Origin: Bradyrhizobium sp. Ai1a-2
GTDB lineage: Bacteria > Pseudomonadota > Alphaproteobacteria > Rhizobiales > Xanthobacteraceae
NCBI RefSeq assembly: GCF_000426245.1
Contig: NZ_AUEZ01000022.1
Location: 1-64,000 of the forward strand
Length of the DNA: 64,000 bases
Direction of reading: 5' to 3'
The position numbers and the translations under genes are program-made. Position 1 is the first letter of the stretch. Each line of letters opens with the position of its first letter. A model generated the notes under the pieces. It saw nothing but the letters and a program-made list of their open reading frames with translations. It was not told the origin of the DNA and did not search any database. Shown piece by piece: positions 1 to 9,165 of the stretch.

Positions 1-678
1 CCGGTGACCGGGCTTTCTTGCCACCGTCACCTCAAGCGCGAACAAAGTTCGCGCGAAAGGCTTAGCGCCAGCGTCGGGGCGCCAGGACCACACGACTTCG
101 CCGTCCGCGATGTGTGTGCTCGTCAGTCACACCCATCGCGTCCACCGCATCTCACCGCAACGTTCGTGACGATCGCGAGCCGCCCCTCATTCGGGTGAGA
201 CGCGCGGATTCATAGTGCTGATTTGCCCGACGACGGAAGCGGAATGTTTTTCGCAAGCCGACTGGACGGGCCAAATCAGGTTGGAATCGCTGGCAAATTT
301 TCTCTCCGTCATTCCGGGGCGTCGCGAAGTGATGAGCCCGGAATCGATTTTTCCTCTTGCGCATGTGGCGCAATGGATTCCGGGCCTGCGCCTTCGGCGC
401 ATCCCGGAATGACGACGAGAGAGGTTTTGGCCCGATGGATTGCGGGCCCGCGCCGGGGGCGCGCCCTGGAATAACGGGGTGGTGAAGAGTGCGCGGTTAC
501 CGTCTGCGGAACTGGCAAACCGCGGTGGGGCCACCATATCTGGCACAAAAATCGACCGCCTACCGCAATCGCTTGGCCGGCAGCGGGCGATGTGATAACG
601 CTGACCGACCAGCTTCGACCGCCCACAATGGACCGACCGCATCCTCTAAAGGCTTGCGGCGGTGGAGATATTTCGCCG
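1..678. other. Gene-free leader region upstream of glyA, repeat-bearing
   Basis: No open frame here has a Shine-Dalgarno, recognisable domain or coherent codon bias. The stretch holds a palindromic intergenic repeat (308-414, listed separately) and a decayed partial second unit at about 428-478. The short frame at 4-198 resembles non-genic dispersed sequence often mis-called in Bradyrhizobium genomes. The last 90 bases must carry the glyA promoter, but I do not see a clear -35/-10 pair. Confidence 0.6.
308..414. repeat. CATTCCGGG-type palindromic intergenic repeat
   Basis: The unit opens with GTCATTCCGGGGCG and closes with ATCCCGGAATGAC, its inverted complement, with internal GAGCCCGGAAT and ATGGATTCCGGGCC segments. 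Related units occur at 28804-28910 and 60749-60789. Dispersed palindromes of this type are common between genes in Bradyrhizobium and Rhodopseudomonas. Confidence 0.75.
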
Positions 679-1989
679 ATGACCTCATCCTCCCCGAGCG
701 CCAAATCCGGTTCCGCGCCTGATTCCTTCTTCAGGGCGACCCTTGCCGAGGCCGACCCTGAAATCGCGGAGGCGATCAAGGGCGAACTGGGCCGGCAGCG
801 CCATGAGATCGAGCTGATCGCGTCAGAGAACATCGTCAGCCGCGCGGTGCTGGAAGCGCAGGGCTCGGTGATGACCAACAAATATGCCGAGGGCTATCCG
901 GGCGCGCGCTACTATGGCGGCTGCGAATGGGTCGACGTTGCCGAGACGCTGGCGATCGAGCGCGCCAAGAAGCTGTTCGGCGCCAAGTTCGCCAACGTGC
1001 AGCCGAACTCCGGCAGCCAGATGAACCAGGCGGTGTTCCTGGCGCTACTGCAGCCCGGCGACACCTTCATGGGCCTCGACCTCGCCGCGGGCGGCCATCT
1101 CACCCATGGTTCGCCCGTCAACATGTCCGGCAAATGGTTCAAGGCCGTGCACTACACGGTGCGGCGCGAGGACCAGATCATCGACATGGATGCGGTGGCC
1201 AAGCAGGCCGAACAGGTCAAGCCGAAGCTGATCGTTGCGGGCGGCTCGGCCTATTCGCGCGCCTGGGATTTCAAGCGCTTCCGCGAGATCGCCGACAGTG
1301 TCGGAGCCTATCTCATGGTCGACATGGCGCATTTCGCGGGCCTCGTCGCCGGCGGCGTCCATGCTTCGCCGGTGCCACACGCACATGTCACGACCACGAC
1401 GACGCACAAGTCGCTGCGCGGCCCGCGCGGCGGCCTGATGTTGTGGAATGACGAGACGCTGACCAAGAAGCTCAACTCGGCGATCTTCCCGGGCCTGCAG
1501 GGCGGCCCCTTGATGCATGTGATCGCCGCCAAGGCGGTTGCATTCGGCGAAGCGCTGCGGCCGGACTTCAAGGTCTACGCCAAGAACGTGGTTGAGAATG
1601 CCAAGGCGCTGGCGGAAACACTGCGCGGCCATGGGCTCGACATCGTCTCGGGCGGCACCGACAATCACCTCATGCTGGTCGACCTCCGGCCCAAGGGGCT
1701 GAAGGGCAACGTGTCCGAGAAGGCGTTGGTGCGCGCCGCCATCACCTGCAACAAGAACGGCATTCCGTTCGATCCCGAGACTCCGTTCGTCACCTCCGGC
1801 CTTCGGCTCGGTACGCCCGCGACGACCACGCGCGGCTTCGGCATCGCCGAGTTCAAGGAAGTCGGCGGCATGATCGCGGAAGTCTTGACCGCGCTGCAGC
1901 AGTCGCCGGAGGGCAAGGCGCCGCTGGTGGAAGCCGCGATCAAGGAACGCGTGAAGGCGCTGACCGACCGCTTCCCGATCTACCAGTAA
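679..1989 (+). CDS. glyA: Serine hydroxymethyltransferase
   Basis: 436-residue PLP enzyme that interconverts serine plus tetrahydrofolate with glycine plus 5,10-methylene-THF in the cytosol, the main source of one-carbon units. The family signature IELIASENIVS lies near the N terminus and the PLP-binding motif THKSLRGPRGG places the Schiff-base lysine at K244. The start at 679 is chosen because GGTGGAGA lies 5-12 bases upstream and the protein then begins with the usual short variable tail; an in-frame start at 592 would add 29 uncharacteristic residues. It leads a cluster with nrdR and the riboflavin genes. Length is normal for bacterial GlyA. Confidence 0.97.
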   Translation: MTSSSPSAKSGSAPDSFFRATLAEADPEIAEAIKGELGRQRHEIELIASENIVSRAVLEAQGSVMTNKYAEGYPGARYYGGCEWVDVAETLAIERAKKLFGAKFANVQPNSGSQMNQAVFLALLQPGDTFMGLDLAAGGHLTHGSPVNMSGKWFKAVHYTVRREDQIIDMDAVAKQAEQVKPKLIVAGGSAYSRAWDFKRFREIADSVGAYLMVDMAHFAGLVAGGVHASPVPHAHVTTTTTHKSLRGPRGGLMLWNDETLTKKLNSAIFPGLQGGPLMHVIAAKAVAFGEALRPDFKVYAKNVVENAKALAETLRGHGLDIVSGGTDNHLMLVDLRPKGLKGNVSEKALVRAAITCNKNGIPFDPETPFVTSGLRLGTPATTTRGFGIAEFKEVGGMIAEVLTALQQSPEGKAPLVEAAIKERVKALTDRFPIYQ

Positions 1990-2000
1990 AGGCTCGTTCG

Positions 2001-2483
2001 ATGCGCTGCCCGAGTTGCAACAGTCTGGATACGCAGGTCAAGGACTCGCGTCCGACCGAGGATTCGGCTGTGATCCGGAGGCGGCGCGTCTGCATCACCT
2101 GCAATTTCCGCTTCACGACATTTGAGCGGGTGCAGCTCCGCGAGCTGACGGTGATCAAGCGCAACGGCCGCCGCGTTCCGTTCGACCGCGACAAGCTGGT
2201 GCGCTCGCTGCAGATCTCGTTGCGCAAGCGGCCGGTGGAGACCGAACGTTTGGAGAAGATGGTGTCCACCATCGTGCGGGAGCTCGAAAGCAGCGGCGAG
2301 GCCGAAGTTTCTTCCGAGGCCATCGGTGAGATCGTGATGGAGCATCTGCGCCAGCTCGACGATGTCGCCTATGTCCGCTTCGCCTCGGTCTACCGCAACT
2401 TCCGCGAAGCCAAGGATTTCGAGGCGGTGCTCGGCGAGCTCACCAGCGAAGACGACCCGCGCATCGCACAGTTCCGAAAATGA
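2001..2483 (+). CDS. nrdR: Transcriptional repressor NrdR
   Basis: 160-residue regulator of ribonucleotide reductase genes. A zinc ribbon is formed by C3, C6, C31 and C34, and an ATP-cone occupies about residues 49-139 (VIKRNGRRVPFDRDKL opens it). The family senses ATP/dATP and represses nrd operons through NrdR boxes. It lies 11 bases after glyA, and its stop overlaps the ribD start (ATGA), so translation of ribD is probably coupled to it. The glyA-nrdR-rib order is conserved in Hyphomicrobiales. No reductase gene is in this window, so its targets are elsewhere. Confidence 0.96.
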   Translation: MRCPSCNSLDTQVKDSRPTEDSAVIRRRRVCITCNFRFTTFERVQLRELTVIKRNGRRVPFDRDKLVRSLQISLRKRPVETERLEKMVSTIVRELESSGEAEVSSEAIGEIVMEHLRQLDDVAYVRFASVYRNFREAKDFEAVLGELTSEDDPRIAQFRK

Positions 2484-3631
2484 TCTTCCGCATCCTGGAA
2501 GACAAGCTCGCCGCAGAAGCCAAACAGTCGAAAGCCGCCGATCTGCGGTTCATGCAGCTCGCGCTGACGCTCGGCCGCCGCGGGCAGGGCCGCACCTGGC
2601 CGAATCCGGCGGTCGGCGCAGTCGTGGTCAAGGATGGCATCATTGTCGGTCGCGGCTGGACCCAGCCCGGCGGCCGGCCGCACGGCGAACCGGAGGCGTT
2701 GCGGCGCGCGGGCAAAGCGGCGCGCGGCGCCACGCTCTATGTGACGCTCGAACCATGCTCGCATTTCGGCCGCTCGCCGCCTTGCGCCGACGCGATTATC
2801 GCCGCGGGCATCGCGCGCGTGGTGTCGGCGATCGAAGATCCCAATCCGCTGGTCGGCGGCCAGGGCCATGCACGGTTGCGCGCGGCCGGGATCGCGGTCG
2901 ATCTCGGGCTGTGCGCGGAGGAGGCGGCGCGCGACCATGCCGGGCATTTCCGCCGTATCACCGACAAGCGCCCGCATGTGCTGCTCAAGCTCGCGGTCTC
3001 CGCCGACGACAAGATCGGCGCTGCCGGTCACCGCCCGGTGGCGATCACGGGAGACGTGGTGCGGACGCGGGTGCATCTGCTTCGCGCGCAGAGCGATGCG
3101 ATCCTGATCGGGATCGGCACGGCGCTCGCCGACGATCCGGTCTTGACCTGCCGCTTGCCGGGCATGGAGGCGCGTTCGCCGGTGCGGGTGGTGCTGGATC
3201 GCGCGCTGCGCCTGCCGGGCGACAGCCGCCTGGTGCATTCGGCGCGCCAAACGCCGTTATGGGTGATGACGTCGGAGCTCGCCGAAGCACCGGCTGCGAT
3301 GAAGCTGGGGGCCGCGGGGGCCCAGGTGATCCGGGTCGCGGACGCGAGCTCGCCGCCGGGACTGGACTTGCTCGCGGTGCTGCATGCGCTGGCCGAGAAG
3401 GGCATCACGAAAGTGATGGTCGAGGGCGGGGCGCGGGTGGCGTCATCCTTCGTCGCGGCTGACCTTGTCGACGAAGCCTGGCTGTTGCGCGCACCCGAAG
3501 CGGTCGGCGCCGACGGCGTGCCCGCGCTGGACGCATTGCCGCTCGCCGCGATCACGCAGTCGCCGGCCTTCAAGGTTCGTGCTAGCGAAACGCTCGGAAA
3601 AGATAGTCTCACAATTTATGAGCGTGCTTGA
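2480..3631 (+). CDS. ribD: Bifunctional riboflavin deaminase/reductase RibD
   Basis: 383 residues. Catalyses two successive riboflavin steps: deamination of diaminohydroxyphosphoribosylaminopyrimidine, then NADPH reduction of the ribosyl group. The N-terminal zinc deaminase domain (about 20-160) shows H68-x-E70 and PC93SHFGRSPPC102, the complete zinc/catalytic set. The C-terminal DHFR-like reductase domain (about 170-380) carries VEGGARVASSF near its end. The ATG overlaps the nrdR stop. The stop shares one base with the ribE ATG (TGATG), giving tight coupling. Confidence 0.96.
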   Translation: MIFRILEDKLAAEAKQSKAADLRFMQLALTLGRRGQGRTWPNPAVGAVVVKDGIIVGRGWTQPGGRPHGEPEALRRAGKAARGATLYVTLEPCSHFGRSPPCADAIIAAGIARVVSAIEDPNPLVGGQGHARLRAAGIAVDLGLCAEEAARDHAGHFRRITDKRPHVLLKLAVSADDKIGAAGHRPVAITGDVVRTRVHLLRAQSDAILIGIGTALADDPVLTCRLPGMEARSPVRVVLDRALRLPGDSRLVHSARQTPLWVMTSELAEAPAAMKLGAAGAQVIRVADASSPPGLDLLAVLHALAEKGITKVMVEGGARVASSFVAADLVDEAWLLRAPEAVGADGVPALDALPLAAITQSPAFKVRASETLGKDSLTIYERA

Positions 3632-4239
3632 TGTTCACGGGCATAGTCACGGATGTCGGCGAGATCACCAGCCTGACACCCACGGCGCAGGGACAGTTGC
3701 ACCGGTTGCGGATCGCCTGCCGTTACGATCGCGCGACCATCGCCGATGGCGCCTCGATCGCCTGCAATGGCGTGTGCCTGACGGTGGTTGCCTCCGGGGT
3801 TGAGGGCGGCAAGGCCTGGTTCGACGTCGATGCCGCCGCCGAAACGCTTGGCATGACCACGGCGAAGCACTGGTCCGTCGGAACCCGCCTCAATCTCGAG
3901 CGCGCGCTGAAGATTGGCGATGAACTCGGCGGCCATATCGTGGCGGGCCATGCCGATGGCGTCGCCAGCATCGTCTCGCGCGAAGATCTGCCTGATATGG
4001 CGCGGTTCGTGCTCCGAACCACGCGCGATCTGGCGCGGTTCATCGCGGTCAAAGGCTCGATCACGCTCGATGGCGTATCGTTGACGGTGAATACGGTCGA
4101 TGACGTCACATTTTCGGTGCTGATCATCCCGCATACTTTCACAGTCACGACGATTGGCGGCTGGCGCGCCGGCAGCGAGGTCAATATCGAAGTGGACCTC
4201 ATGGCCCGCTATGCAGCACGGCTGACAGAGATGAAGTGA
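3631..4239 (+). CDS. ribE: Riboflavin synthase, alpha chain
   Basis: 202 residues. Dismutates two 6,7-dimethyl-8-ribityllumazine molecules to riboflavin plus the pyrimidinedione recycled by RibH. It begins with the family-invariant MFTGIV and has two tandem lumazine-binding barrels (about 1-95 and 96-195); each shows a G.SI...GVCLTV/GSITLDGVSLTV segment. The ATG at 3631 overlaps the last base of ribD. A TTG three bases earlier is possible but would add one residue before MFTGIV. Confidence 0.96.
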   Translation: MFTGIVTDVGEITSLTPTAQGQLHRLRIACRYDRATIADGASIACNGVCLTVVASGVEGGKAWFDVDAAAETLGMTTAKHWSVGTRLNLERALKIGDELGGHIVAGHADGVASIVSREDLPDMARFVLRTTRDLARFIAVKGSITLDGVSLTVNTVDDVTFSVLIIPHTFTVTTIGGWRAGSEVNIEVDLMARYAARLTEMK

Positions 4240-4288
4240 CGGCGGCCCTTGGCACAGGCAGCGCCTGCGCCTAAAACGCCTGCCAACT

Positions 4289-4410
4289 CCTCATGGTGAG
4301 GAGGCGCGAAGCGCCGTCTGCGGACGGTGCTCCGTACCGCCCGGAGAACCATGAGGCCCGGATGCATCTCATCCTTCGAGACGCGGCCTCCGCCGCTCCT
4401 CAGGATGAGG
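4289..4410. repeat. CTCATGGTGAGG-type dispersed repeat between ribE and ribH
   Basis: It contains CCTCATGGTGAGGAGG, AACCATGAGGCC, CATCCTTCGAGACGC and CTCCTCAGGATGAGG, the usual sub-blocks of an abundant Bradyrhizobium intergenic repeat with internal dyads. It sits inside an otherwise compact riboflavin operon. No FMN riboswitch conserved core is present in the gap. Confidence 0.7.
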
Positions 4411-4435
4411 GCCATGTGTGAAACGGAAAGAGATA

Positions 4436-4927
4436 ATGGCAGACGCACGGCGTGCACCGCTGAAGGACCAGACCGACATTTCCGGCGCGCGTGCGCTGAT
4501 CGTCGAGGCACGGTTCTATGACGACATTCAGGATGCGCTTCTGGAAGGCGCGGTCGCGGAATTGAAGGCCGCCGGCGTCGGTTACGACGTCATCACGGTT
4601 CCGGGCGCGCTGGAAATTCCGGCGGCGATCGCGATTGCGATCGATGCCGCAGAGAAGAACGGCAAGCCCTATGATGCGGCCATCGCGCTCGGCTGCGTGG
4701 TGCGCGGCGAGACCATTCATTTCGAGATCGTGTCGATGGAGTCATCGCGCGGCCTGATGGACCTCGCCGTGAACAGGAAGTTTCCGCTCGGCAACGGCAT
4801 CATCACTGTCAACACCGAGGAACAGGCCTGGGCACGGGCGCGCGCCAATGACCTGAACAAGGGCGGCGATGCCGCGCGCGCGGCGCTTGCGATGCTGCGC
4901 ATCAAACGTCGGCTGGCGAAGGGTTGA
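4436..4927 (+). CDS. ribH: 6,7-dimethyl-8-ribityllumazine synthase
   Basis: 163 residues. Condenses 5-amino-6-ribitylamino-uracil with 3,4-dihydroxybutanone phosphate to give lumazine, the RibE substrate. Visible motifs are VPGALEIPAAI (phosphate and substrate loop) and GCVVRGETIHFE (catalytic His region). The start at 4436 is preceded by GGAAAGAGATA; an in-frame ATG at 4418 has no ribosome site. The gene is 196 bases from ribE because of an inserted repeat, and 2 bases from nusB. Confidence 0.96.
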   Translation: MADARRAPLKDQTDISGARALIVEARFYDDIQDALLEGAVAELKAAGVGYDVITVPGALEIPAAIAIAIDAAEKNGKPYDAAIALGCVVRGETIHFEIVSMESSRGLMDLAVNRKFPLGNGIITVNTEEQAWARARANDLNKGGDAARAALAMLRIKRRLAKG

Positions 4928-4929
4928 CC

Positions 4930-5424
4930 ATGGCGGAAGACAGGAAGCCGGTAAAACCAGCGGACCGGAAGGCCAATCGGCGCGGCGCGGCTCGGCTCGC
5001 AGCCGTGCAGGCGCTCTACCAGATGGACATCGCCGGCGCCGGGCTGAACGACGTGATCGCGGAGTTCGAGAGCCACTGGCTCGGCAACGAGGTCGAAGGC
5101 GAGACGTATCTGCCGGCGGAAGCAGCGTTTTTCCGTGACGTCGTCTCCGGCGTGGTGCGCGACCAGGCCAGGCTCGATCCGTTGATCGACGAGGCGCTGT
5201 CCAAGGGCTGGCCGCTGCAGCGGATCGATGCGATCCTGCGCGCGGTGCTGCGGGCAGGCTCCTACGAACTGGAGCACCGCAAGGACGTGCCGGGCCGCGT
5301 GGTCGTCTCCGAATATGTCGACGTCGCGCATGCGTTCGTGGAGAAGGACGAGACCGGCATGGTGAACGCGGTGCTCGACCAGATCGCCCGGCAGTTCCGG
5401 GCCGACGAGTTCGTGCGTGGCTAA
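4930..5424 (+). CDS. nusB: Transcription antitermination factor NusB
   Basis: 164 residues. All-helical RNA-binding protein that joins NusE (S10) in rRNA antitermination complexes. Typical features are an N-terminal RRGAARLAAVQALYQMDI helix and the C-terminal VVSEYVDVAHAFVEKDETGMVNAVLD region (quoted in parts here as VSEYVDVAHAF and GMVNAVLD). It is directly downstream of ribH, an association widespread in bacteria. ATG 4930 is preferred over TTG 4924, which would only add two residues. Confidence 0.96.
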   Translation: MAEDRKPVKPADRKANRRGAARLAAVQALYQMDIAGAGLNDVIAEFESHWLGNEVEGETYLPAEAAFFRDVVSGVVRDQARLDPLIDEALSKGWPLQRIDAILRAVLRAGSYELEHRKDVPGRVVVSEYVDVAHAFVEKDETGMVNAVLDQIARQFRADEFVRG

Positions 5425-5438
5425 CCCACGCATTCCGC

Positions 5439-5540
5439 CGTCATCATCCGCGAATGCGGATGATCCAGTAAGCGGCGACGGTTATGCTGGATCACGGGCA
5501 GCGCGGAATACTGGATCGCCCGGTCAAGCCGGGCGATGAC
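5439..5540. repeat. GATCCAGTA/GCCGGGCGATGAC intergenic palindromic repeat
   Basis: Between nusB and thiL. It contains inverted CATCCGCGAATGCGGATG, then ATGCTGGATCACG, AATACTGGATC and GCCCGGTCAAGCCGGGC. This is a composite palindrome of a kind abundant in Bradyrhizobium. Its right edge runs into the region just upstream of the thiL ribosome site. Confidence 0.7.
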
Positions 5541-5562
5541 GGGTGAGGAGACTTCGGGCGGC

Positions 5563-6564
5563 ATGGCCAGCGGGAAGAGCAACTCATCCGGTGAAGACTC
5601 CCTGATCGCGCGCTACTTCAAGCCGCTCGCGAAGGACCCGGGCGCCTTCAATCTCGATGACGATGCGGCGGCGCTGCGTGCGGGGGACGACGATATCGTC
5701 GTCACCACCGATGCGATCGTCGAGGGCGTGCATTTCCTGCGCGGCGATCCGCCGGCGACGCTGGCGCGCAAGGCGCTGCGGGTCAATCTCTCCGATCTGG
5801 CGGCGAAGGGGGCGGACCCTGCCGGCTTCGTGCTGACACTGGCGCTGCGCGGTGCTGACGATGCCTGGCTAAAACCGTTTGCGCAGGCGCTTGGCGAGGA
5901 CGCCGCGCAATTCGGCTGTCCGCTGCTAGGCGGCGACACGGTCTCCACGCCGGGACCGGTCATGATCTCGGTTACTGCGTTCGGGCGCCTGCCGCAGGGC
6001 AAGATGGTTCATCGCCGCGGCGCGCGGGCAGGGGACCGCGTCGTGGTTACCGGCACCATCGGCGATGCCGCGCTCGGGCTCAACCTGCTGAAGGCCGGGC
6101 CGGTCGCTTCGGCGCTCGCCAACGACGCTGCCGCCCGCGAGATGCTCACCGGCCGCTACCGCGTGCCGCAGCCGCGCAATGCGCTCGCCAGGGCGGTGCG
6201 CGACTACGCCAGCGCCGCGATGGACGTATCCGATGGGCTTGCCGGTGATCTCGCAAAGCTCTGCACGGCTTCCGCCGTCTCGGCCGTGATCGACGTCCAG
6301 AGCATTCCGCTCTCGCCGTCGGCCGCCGCGCTGGTGGCGCGCAAGGTCGTCGGCATCGAGACCCTGCTCTCGGGCGGCGACGACTACGAGATCCTCTGCG
6401 CGATCCCCGGGGACCGCATGGCCGCCTTCGTGCAGGAGGCCAAGCGGGCCGGCGTTGCTGTGACAGCGATCGGCGGCATCATCGCGGGCTCCGCACCCCC
6501 AAGCTTCCTCGACTCACAGGGCCGGGAATTGGCGCTGAAGCGCCTGTCCTACAGCCATTTCTAG
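5563..6564 (+). CDS. thiL: Thiamine-monophosphate kinase
   Basis: 333 residues. Phosphorylates thiamine monophosphate to the active cofactor TPP. The protein has the ThiL/PurM fold: an N-terminal DDAA metal motif near residue 30, VEGVHF, GDTVSTPG in the middle and SGGDDYEIL in the C-terminal half. Start 5563 has GAGGAG 12 bases upstream; the frame also opens at 5536 inside a repeat, which I regard as spurious. No TPP riboswitch is visible upstream, consistent with its position at the tail of a housekeeping operon. Confidence 0.94.
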   Translation: MASGKSNSSGEDSLIARYFKPLAKDPGAFNLDDDAAALRAGDDDIVVTTDAIVEGVHFLRGDPPATLARKALRVNLSDLAAKGADPAGFVLTLALRGADDAWLKPFAQALGEDAAQFGCPLLGGDTVSTPGPVMISVTAFGRLPQGKMVHRRGARAGDRVVVTGTIGDAALGLNLLKAGPVASALANDAAAREMLTGRYRVPQPRNALARAVRDYASAAMDVSDGLAGDLAKLCTASAVSAVIDVQSIPLSPSAAALVARKVVGIETLLSGGDDYEILCAIPGDRMAAFVQEAKRAGVAVTAIGGIIAGSAPPSFLDSQGRELALKRLSYSHF

Positions 6565-6881
6565 AGGGCAAGCCGCATCCGCGATGGATGCTCTGCTCCT
6601 TCTCGCGCTCGCGGGGAGGTGAAGGGGACGCGCGGCCTGATTTAACCGGTCGCATCGGGCTCTAGAATTACCCGAGAAAGCCGCCCCTCAGACTAATTGG
6701 CTGCCCAAATCGTCCCGTTTTGGCCCCCGGCGGCGTTGCGCTGCGAAAGCGATTTTGGCAAGGTCGTGACCGATTGTGGCCACCCTTCAGGGCAGGGGTG
6801 GACCACTTAATAAGCGCCTGCCGCATCCCGCGGAAAAAACAAAGGCGTGGGGATACATCAAGGATCTGAGGCAAAATTCCA
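6565..6881. other. Upstream region of hppA, no gene seen
   Basis: 317 bases without a credible gene. The left part (to about 6640) looks like decayed repeat; the right part is AT-richer near the start of hppA and ends with GATCTGAGG as the likely ribosome site. A promoter for hppA is expected here but I cannot pick one convincingly. Confidence 0.5.
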
Positions 6882-9002
6882 ATGACAGCATTATGGTTGA
6901 TCGTGCTCTGCGGAATACTTTCCGTTGTCTACGCGATCTGGGCTACTTCTTCCGTTCTGAACGCTGACGCGGGCAGCCCGCGCATGCAGGAGATTGCCGC
7001 GGCGGTGCGCGAAGGCGCACAGGCCTATCTGCGGCGCCAGTACACCACGATCGGCATCGTCGGTGTCGTGATCTTCATCCTGCTGACCTACTTCCTCGGC
7101 GCCCTGGTCGCGATCGGCTTCGCGATCGGTGCGATCCTGTCGGGCGCGGCCGGTTTCATCGGCATGAACGTCTCGGTCCGCGCCAATGTCCGCACCGCGC
7201 AGGCGGCGACGAAGTCGCTCGCCGGCGGCCTGGAGCTGGCCTTCAAGGCGGGCGCGATCACCGGCCTGCTGGTCGCGGGCCTGGCGCTGCTCGGCGTCAC
7301 CATCTATTTCGCCTACCTGACCAAGATCGCAGGGTTCGCGGCGGATAGCCGCACTGTGATCGACGCCATGGTGGCGCTCGGCTTCGGCGCTTCGCTGATC
7401 TCGATCTTCGCCCGTCTCGGCGGCGGCATCTTCACCAAGGGCGCCGACGTCGGCGGCGATCTCGTCGGCAAGGTCGAGGCCGGCATCCCCGAGGACGATC
7501 CACGCAACCCGGCCACCATCGCAGACAATGTCGGCGACAATGTCGGCGACTGCGCCGGCATGGCGGCCGACCTGTTCGAGACCTATGCGGTGACCGCGGT
7601 CGCCACCATGGTGCTGGCGGCGATCTTCTTCGCGAAGTCGCCGATCCTGGTGAACATGATGACGCTGCCGCTCGCGATCGGCGGCATCTGCATCATCACC
7701 TCGATCATCGGGACTTTCTTCGTCAAGCTCGGCTCCAGCCAGTCGATCATGGGCGCGCTCTACAAGGGCCTGATCGCGACCGGCATCCTGTCGCTGATCG
7801 GCATCGCCGGCGTGATCTACTACCTGATCGGCTTCGACAAGCTGCCGGGCGTGGACTATTCCGGCATGTCGCTGTTCCAATGCGGCGTGGTCGGCCTCGT
7901 CGTCACCGCGCTGATCATCTGGATCACCGAATACTATACCGGCACCGACTATCGGCCGGTGAAGTCGATCGCGGCCGCCTCGGTCACCGGCCACGGCACC
8001 AACGTGATCCAGGGGCTGGCGATCTCGATGGAGGCGACCGCGCTGCCGGCCATGGTCATCATCGCCGGCATCCTCGTCACCTACAGCCTCGCCGGCCTGT
8101 TCGGCATCGCGATCGCGACGGCGACCATGTTGGCGCTGGCCGGCATGATCGTGGCGCTCGACGCCTTCGGTCCGGTCACCGACAATGCCGGCGGCATCGC
8201 CGAGATGGCGGGACTGCCGAAGGAGGTGCGCAAGTCGACCGACGCGCTGGACGCGGTCGGCAACACCACCAAGGCCGTGACCAAGGGCTATGCGATCGGT
8301 TCCGCCGGTCTCGGCGCGCTGGTGCTGTTTGCGGCCTATAACCAGGACCTCAAATTCTTCATCAGCGACTCCGCCAATCACACCTACTTCGCGGGCGTCA
8401 ATCCGGACTTCTCGCTCAACAATCCTTATGTGGTGGTCGGGCTGCTGTTCGGTGGCCTCTTGCCATATCTGTTCGGCGCGATGGGCATGACCGCTGTCGG
8501 CCGTGCGGCCGGCGCGATCGTGGAAGAGGTGCGGCGCCAGTTCCGCGAGAAGCCGGGCATCATGCAGGGCACCGACAAGCCGGACTACGGCAAGGCGGTC
8601 GACCTCCTGACCAAGGCTGCGATCAAGGAGATGATCATCCCCTCGCTGCTGCCGGTGCTGTCGCCGATCGTGGTCTACTTCCTGATCTACGCGATCGCGG
8701 GCGGCGGCGCGGCCGGCAAGTCGGCGGCGTTCTCCGCCGTCGGCGCGATGCTGCTCGGCGTCATCGTCACCGGCCTGTTCGTGGCGATCTCCATGACGTC
8801 AGGCGGCGGCGCCTGGGATAACGCCAAGAAATACATCGAAGACGGCCATTACGGCGGCAAGGGCTCCGATGCCCACAAGTCCGCGGTGACGGGCGACACC
8901 GTCGGCGATCCCTACAAGGACACCGCGGGCCCGGCGGTCAACCCGATGATCAAGATCACCAACATCGTGGCGCTGCTGCTGCTGGCAATCCTGGCGCACT
9001 GA
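6882..9002 (+). CDS. hppA: K+-independent proton-translocating membrane pyrophosphatase
   Basis: 706 residues, about 16 membrane helices. Couples hydrolysis of pyrophosphate to H+ export across the inner membrane. Catalytic loops are intact: GADVGGDLVGKVEAGIPEDD and DNVGDNVGDCAGMAADLFE. The subclass marker GNTTK464AVT467 has Lys and Thr where K+-dependent enzymes have Ala and Gly, so this should be the K+-independent H+ type. C-terminal GDTVGDPYKDTAGPA is also conserved. A GATCTGAGG sequence precedes the ATG, and a strong intrinsic terminator follows the stop. Confidence 0.97.
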   Translation: MTALWLIVLCGILSVVYAIWATSSVLNADAGSPRMQEIAAAVREGAQAYLRRQYTTIGIVGVVIFILLTYFLGALVAIGFAIGAILSGAAGFIGMNVSVRANVRTAQAATKSLAGGLELAFKAGAITGLLVAGLALLGVTIYFAYLTKIAGFAADSRTVIDAMVALGFGASLISIFARLGGGIFTKGADVGGDLVGKVEAGIPEDDPRNPATIADNVGDNVGDCAGMAADLFETYAVTAVATMVLAAIFFAKSPILVNMMTLPLAIGGICIITSIIGTFFVKLGSSQSIMGALYKGLIATGILSLIGIAGVIYYLIGFDKLPGVDYSGMSLFQCGVVGLVVTALIIWITEYYTGTDYRPVKSIAAASVTGHGTNVIQGLAISMEATALPAMVIIAGILVTYSLAGLFGIAIATATMLALAGMIVALDAFGPVTDNAGGIAEMAGLPKEVRKSTDALDAVGNTTKAVTKGYAIGSAGLGALVLFAAYNQDLKFFISDSANHTYFAGVNPDFSLNNPYVVVGLLFGGLLPYLFGAMGMTAVGRAAGAIVEEVRRQFREKPGIMQGTDKPDYGKAVDLLTKAAIKEMIIPSLLPVLSPIVVYFLIYAIAGGGAAGKSAAFSAVGAMLLGVIVTGLFVAISMTSGGGAWDNAKKYIEDGHYGGKGSDAHKSAVTGDTVGDPYKDTAGPAVNPMIKITNIVALLLLAILAH

Positions 9003-9020
9003 GCGGCGCGAGCTGAACGC

Positions 9021-9055
9021 AAAACCCCGCGACGCAAGTCGCGGGGTTTTGTTTT
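9021..9055 (+). terminator. Intrinsic terminator of hppA
   Basis: A perfect 13-bp stem (9021-9033 with 9038-9050) closed by a GCAA tetraloop, GC-rich at the loop side, followed by TTTTGTTTT. It starts 18 bases after the hppA stop. Confidence 0.92.
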
Positions 9056-9079
9056 GAGCGTGTCGATCGCACCCTCCGC

Positions 9080-9155
9080 GTCATTGCGAGCGAAGCGAAG
9101 CAATCCATGTCACTACGGGTGGATTGCTTCGTCGCTGACGCTCCTCGCAATGACG
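9080..9155. repeat. CATTGCGAG-type REP-like palindrome, copy 1
   Basis: Inverted arms GTCATTGCGAGCGAAGCGAAGC... and ...CTCCTCGCAATGACG around internal GCAATCCA/TGGATTGC arms. Two further copies are at 36826-36909 and 62841-62922. All three are intergenic, lying beyond stop codons. Confidence 0.85.
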
Positions 9156-9165
9156 GCGGTAGAAG

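Noticed and set aside
4..198. 64-residue frame at the window's left end
   Set aside because: Resembles a dispersed non-genic sequence (GAPGPHDFAV-like translation) often mis-annotated in Bradyrhizobium.
4240..4435. FMN riboswitch before ribH
   Set aside because: The conserved RFN core segments are missing; the gap is filled by a dispersed repeat.
6891..8381. 496-residue antisense frame within hppA
   Set aside because: Low-complexity Arg/Asp-rich composition from GC-skewed codons of the real gene; no ribosome site or domain.
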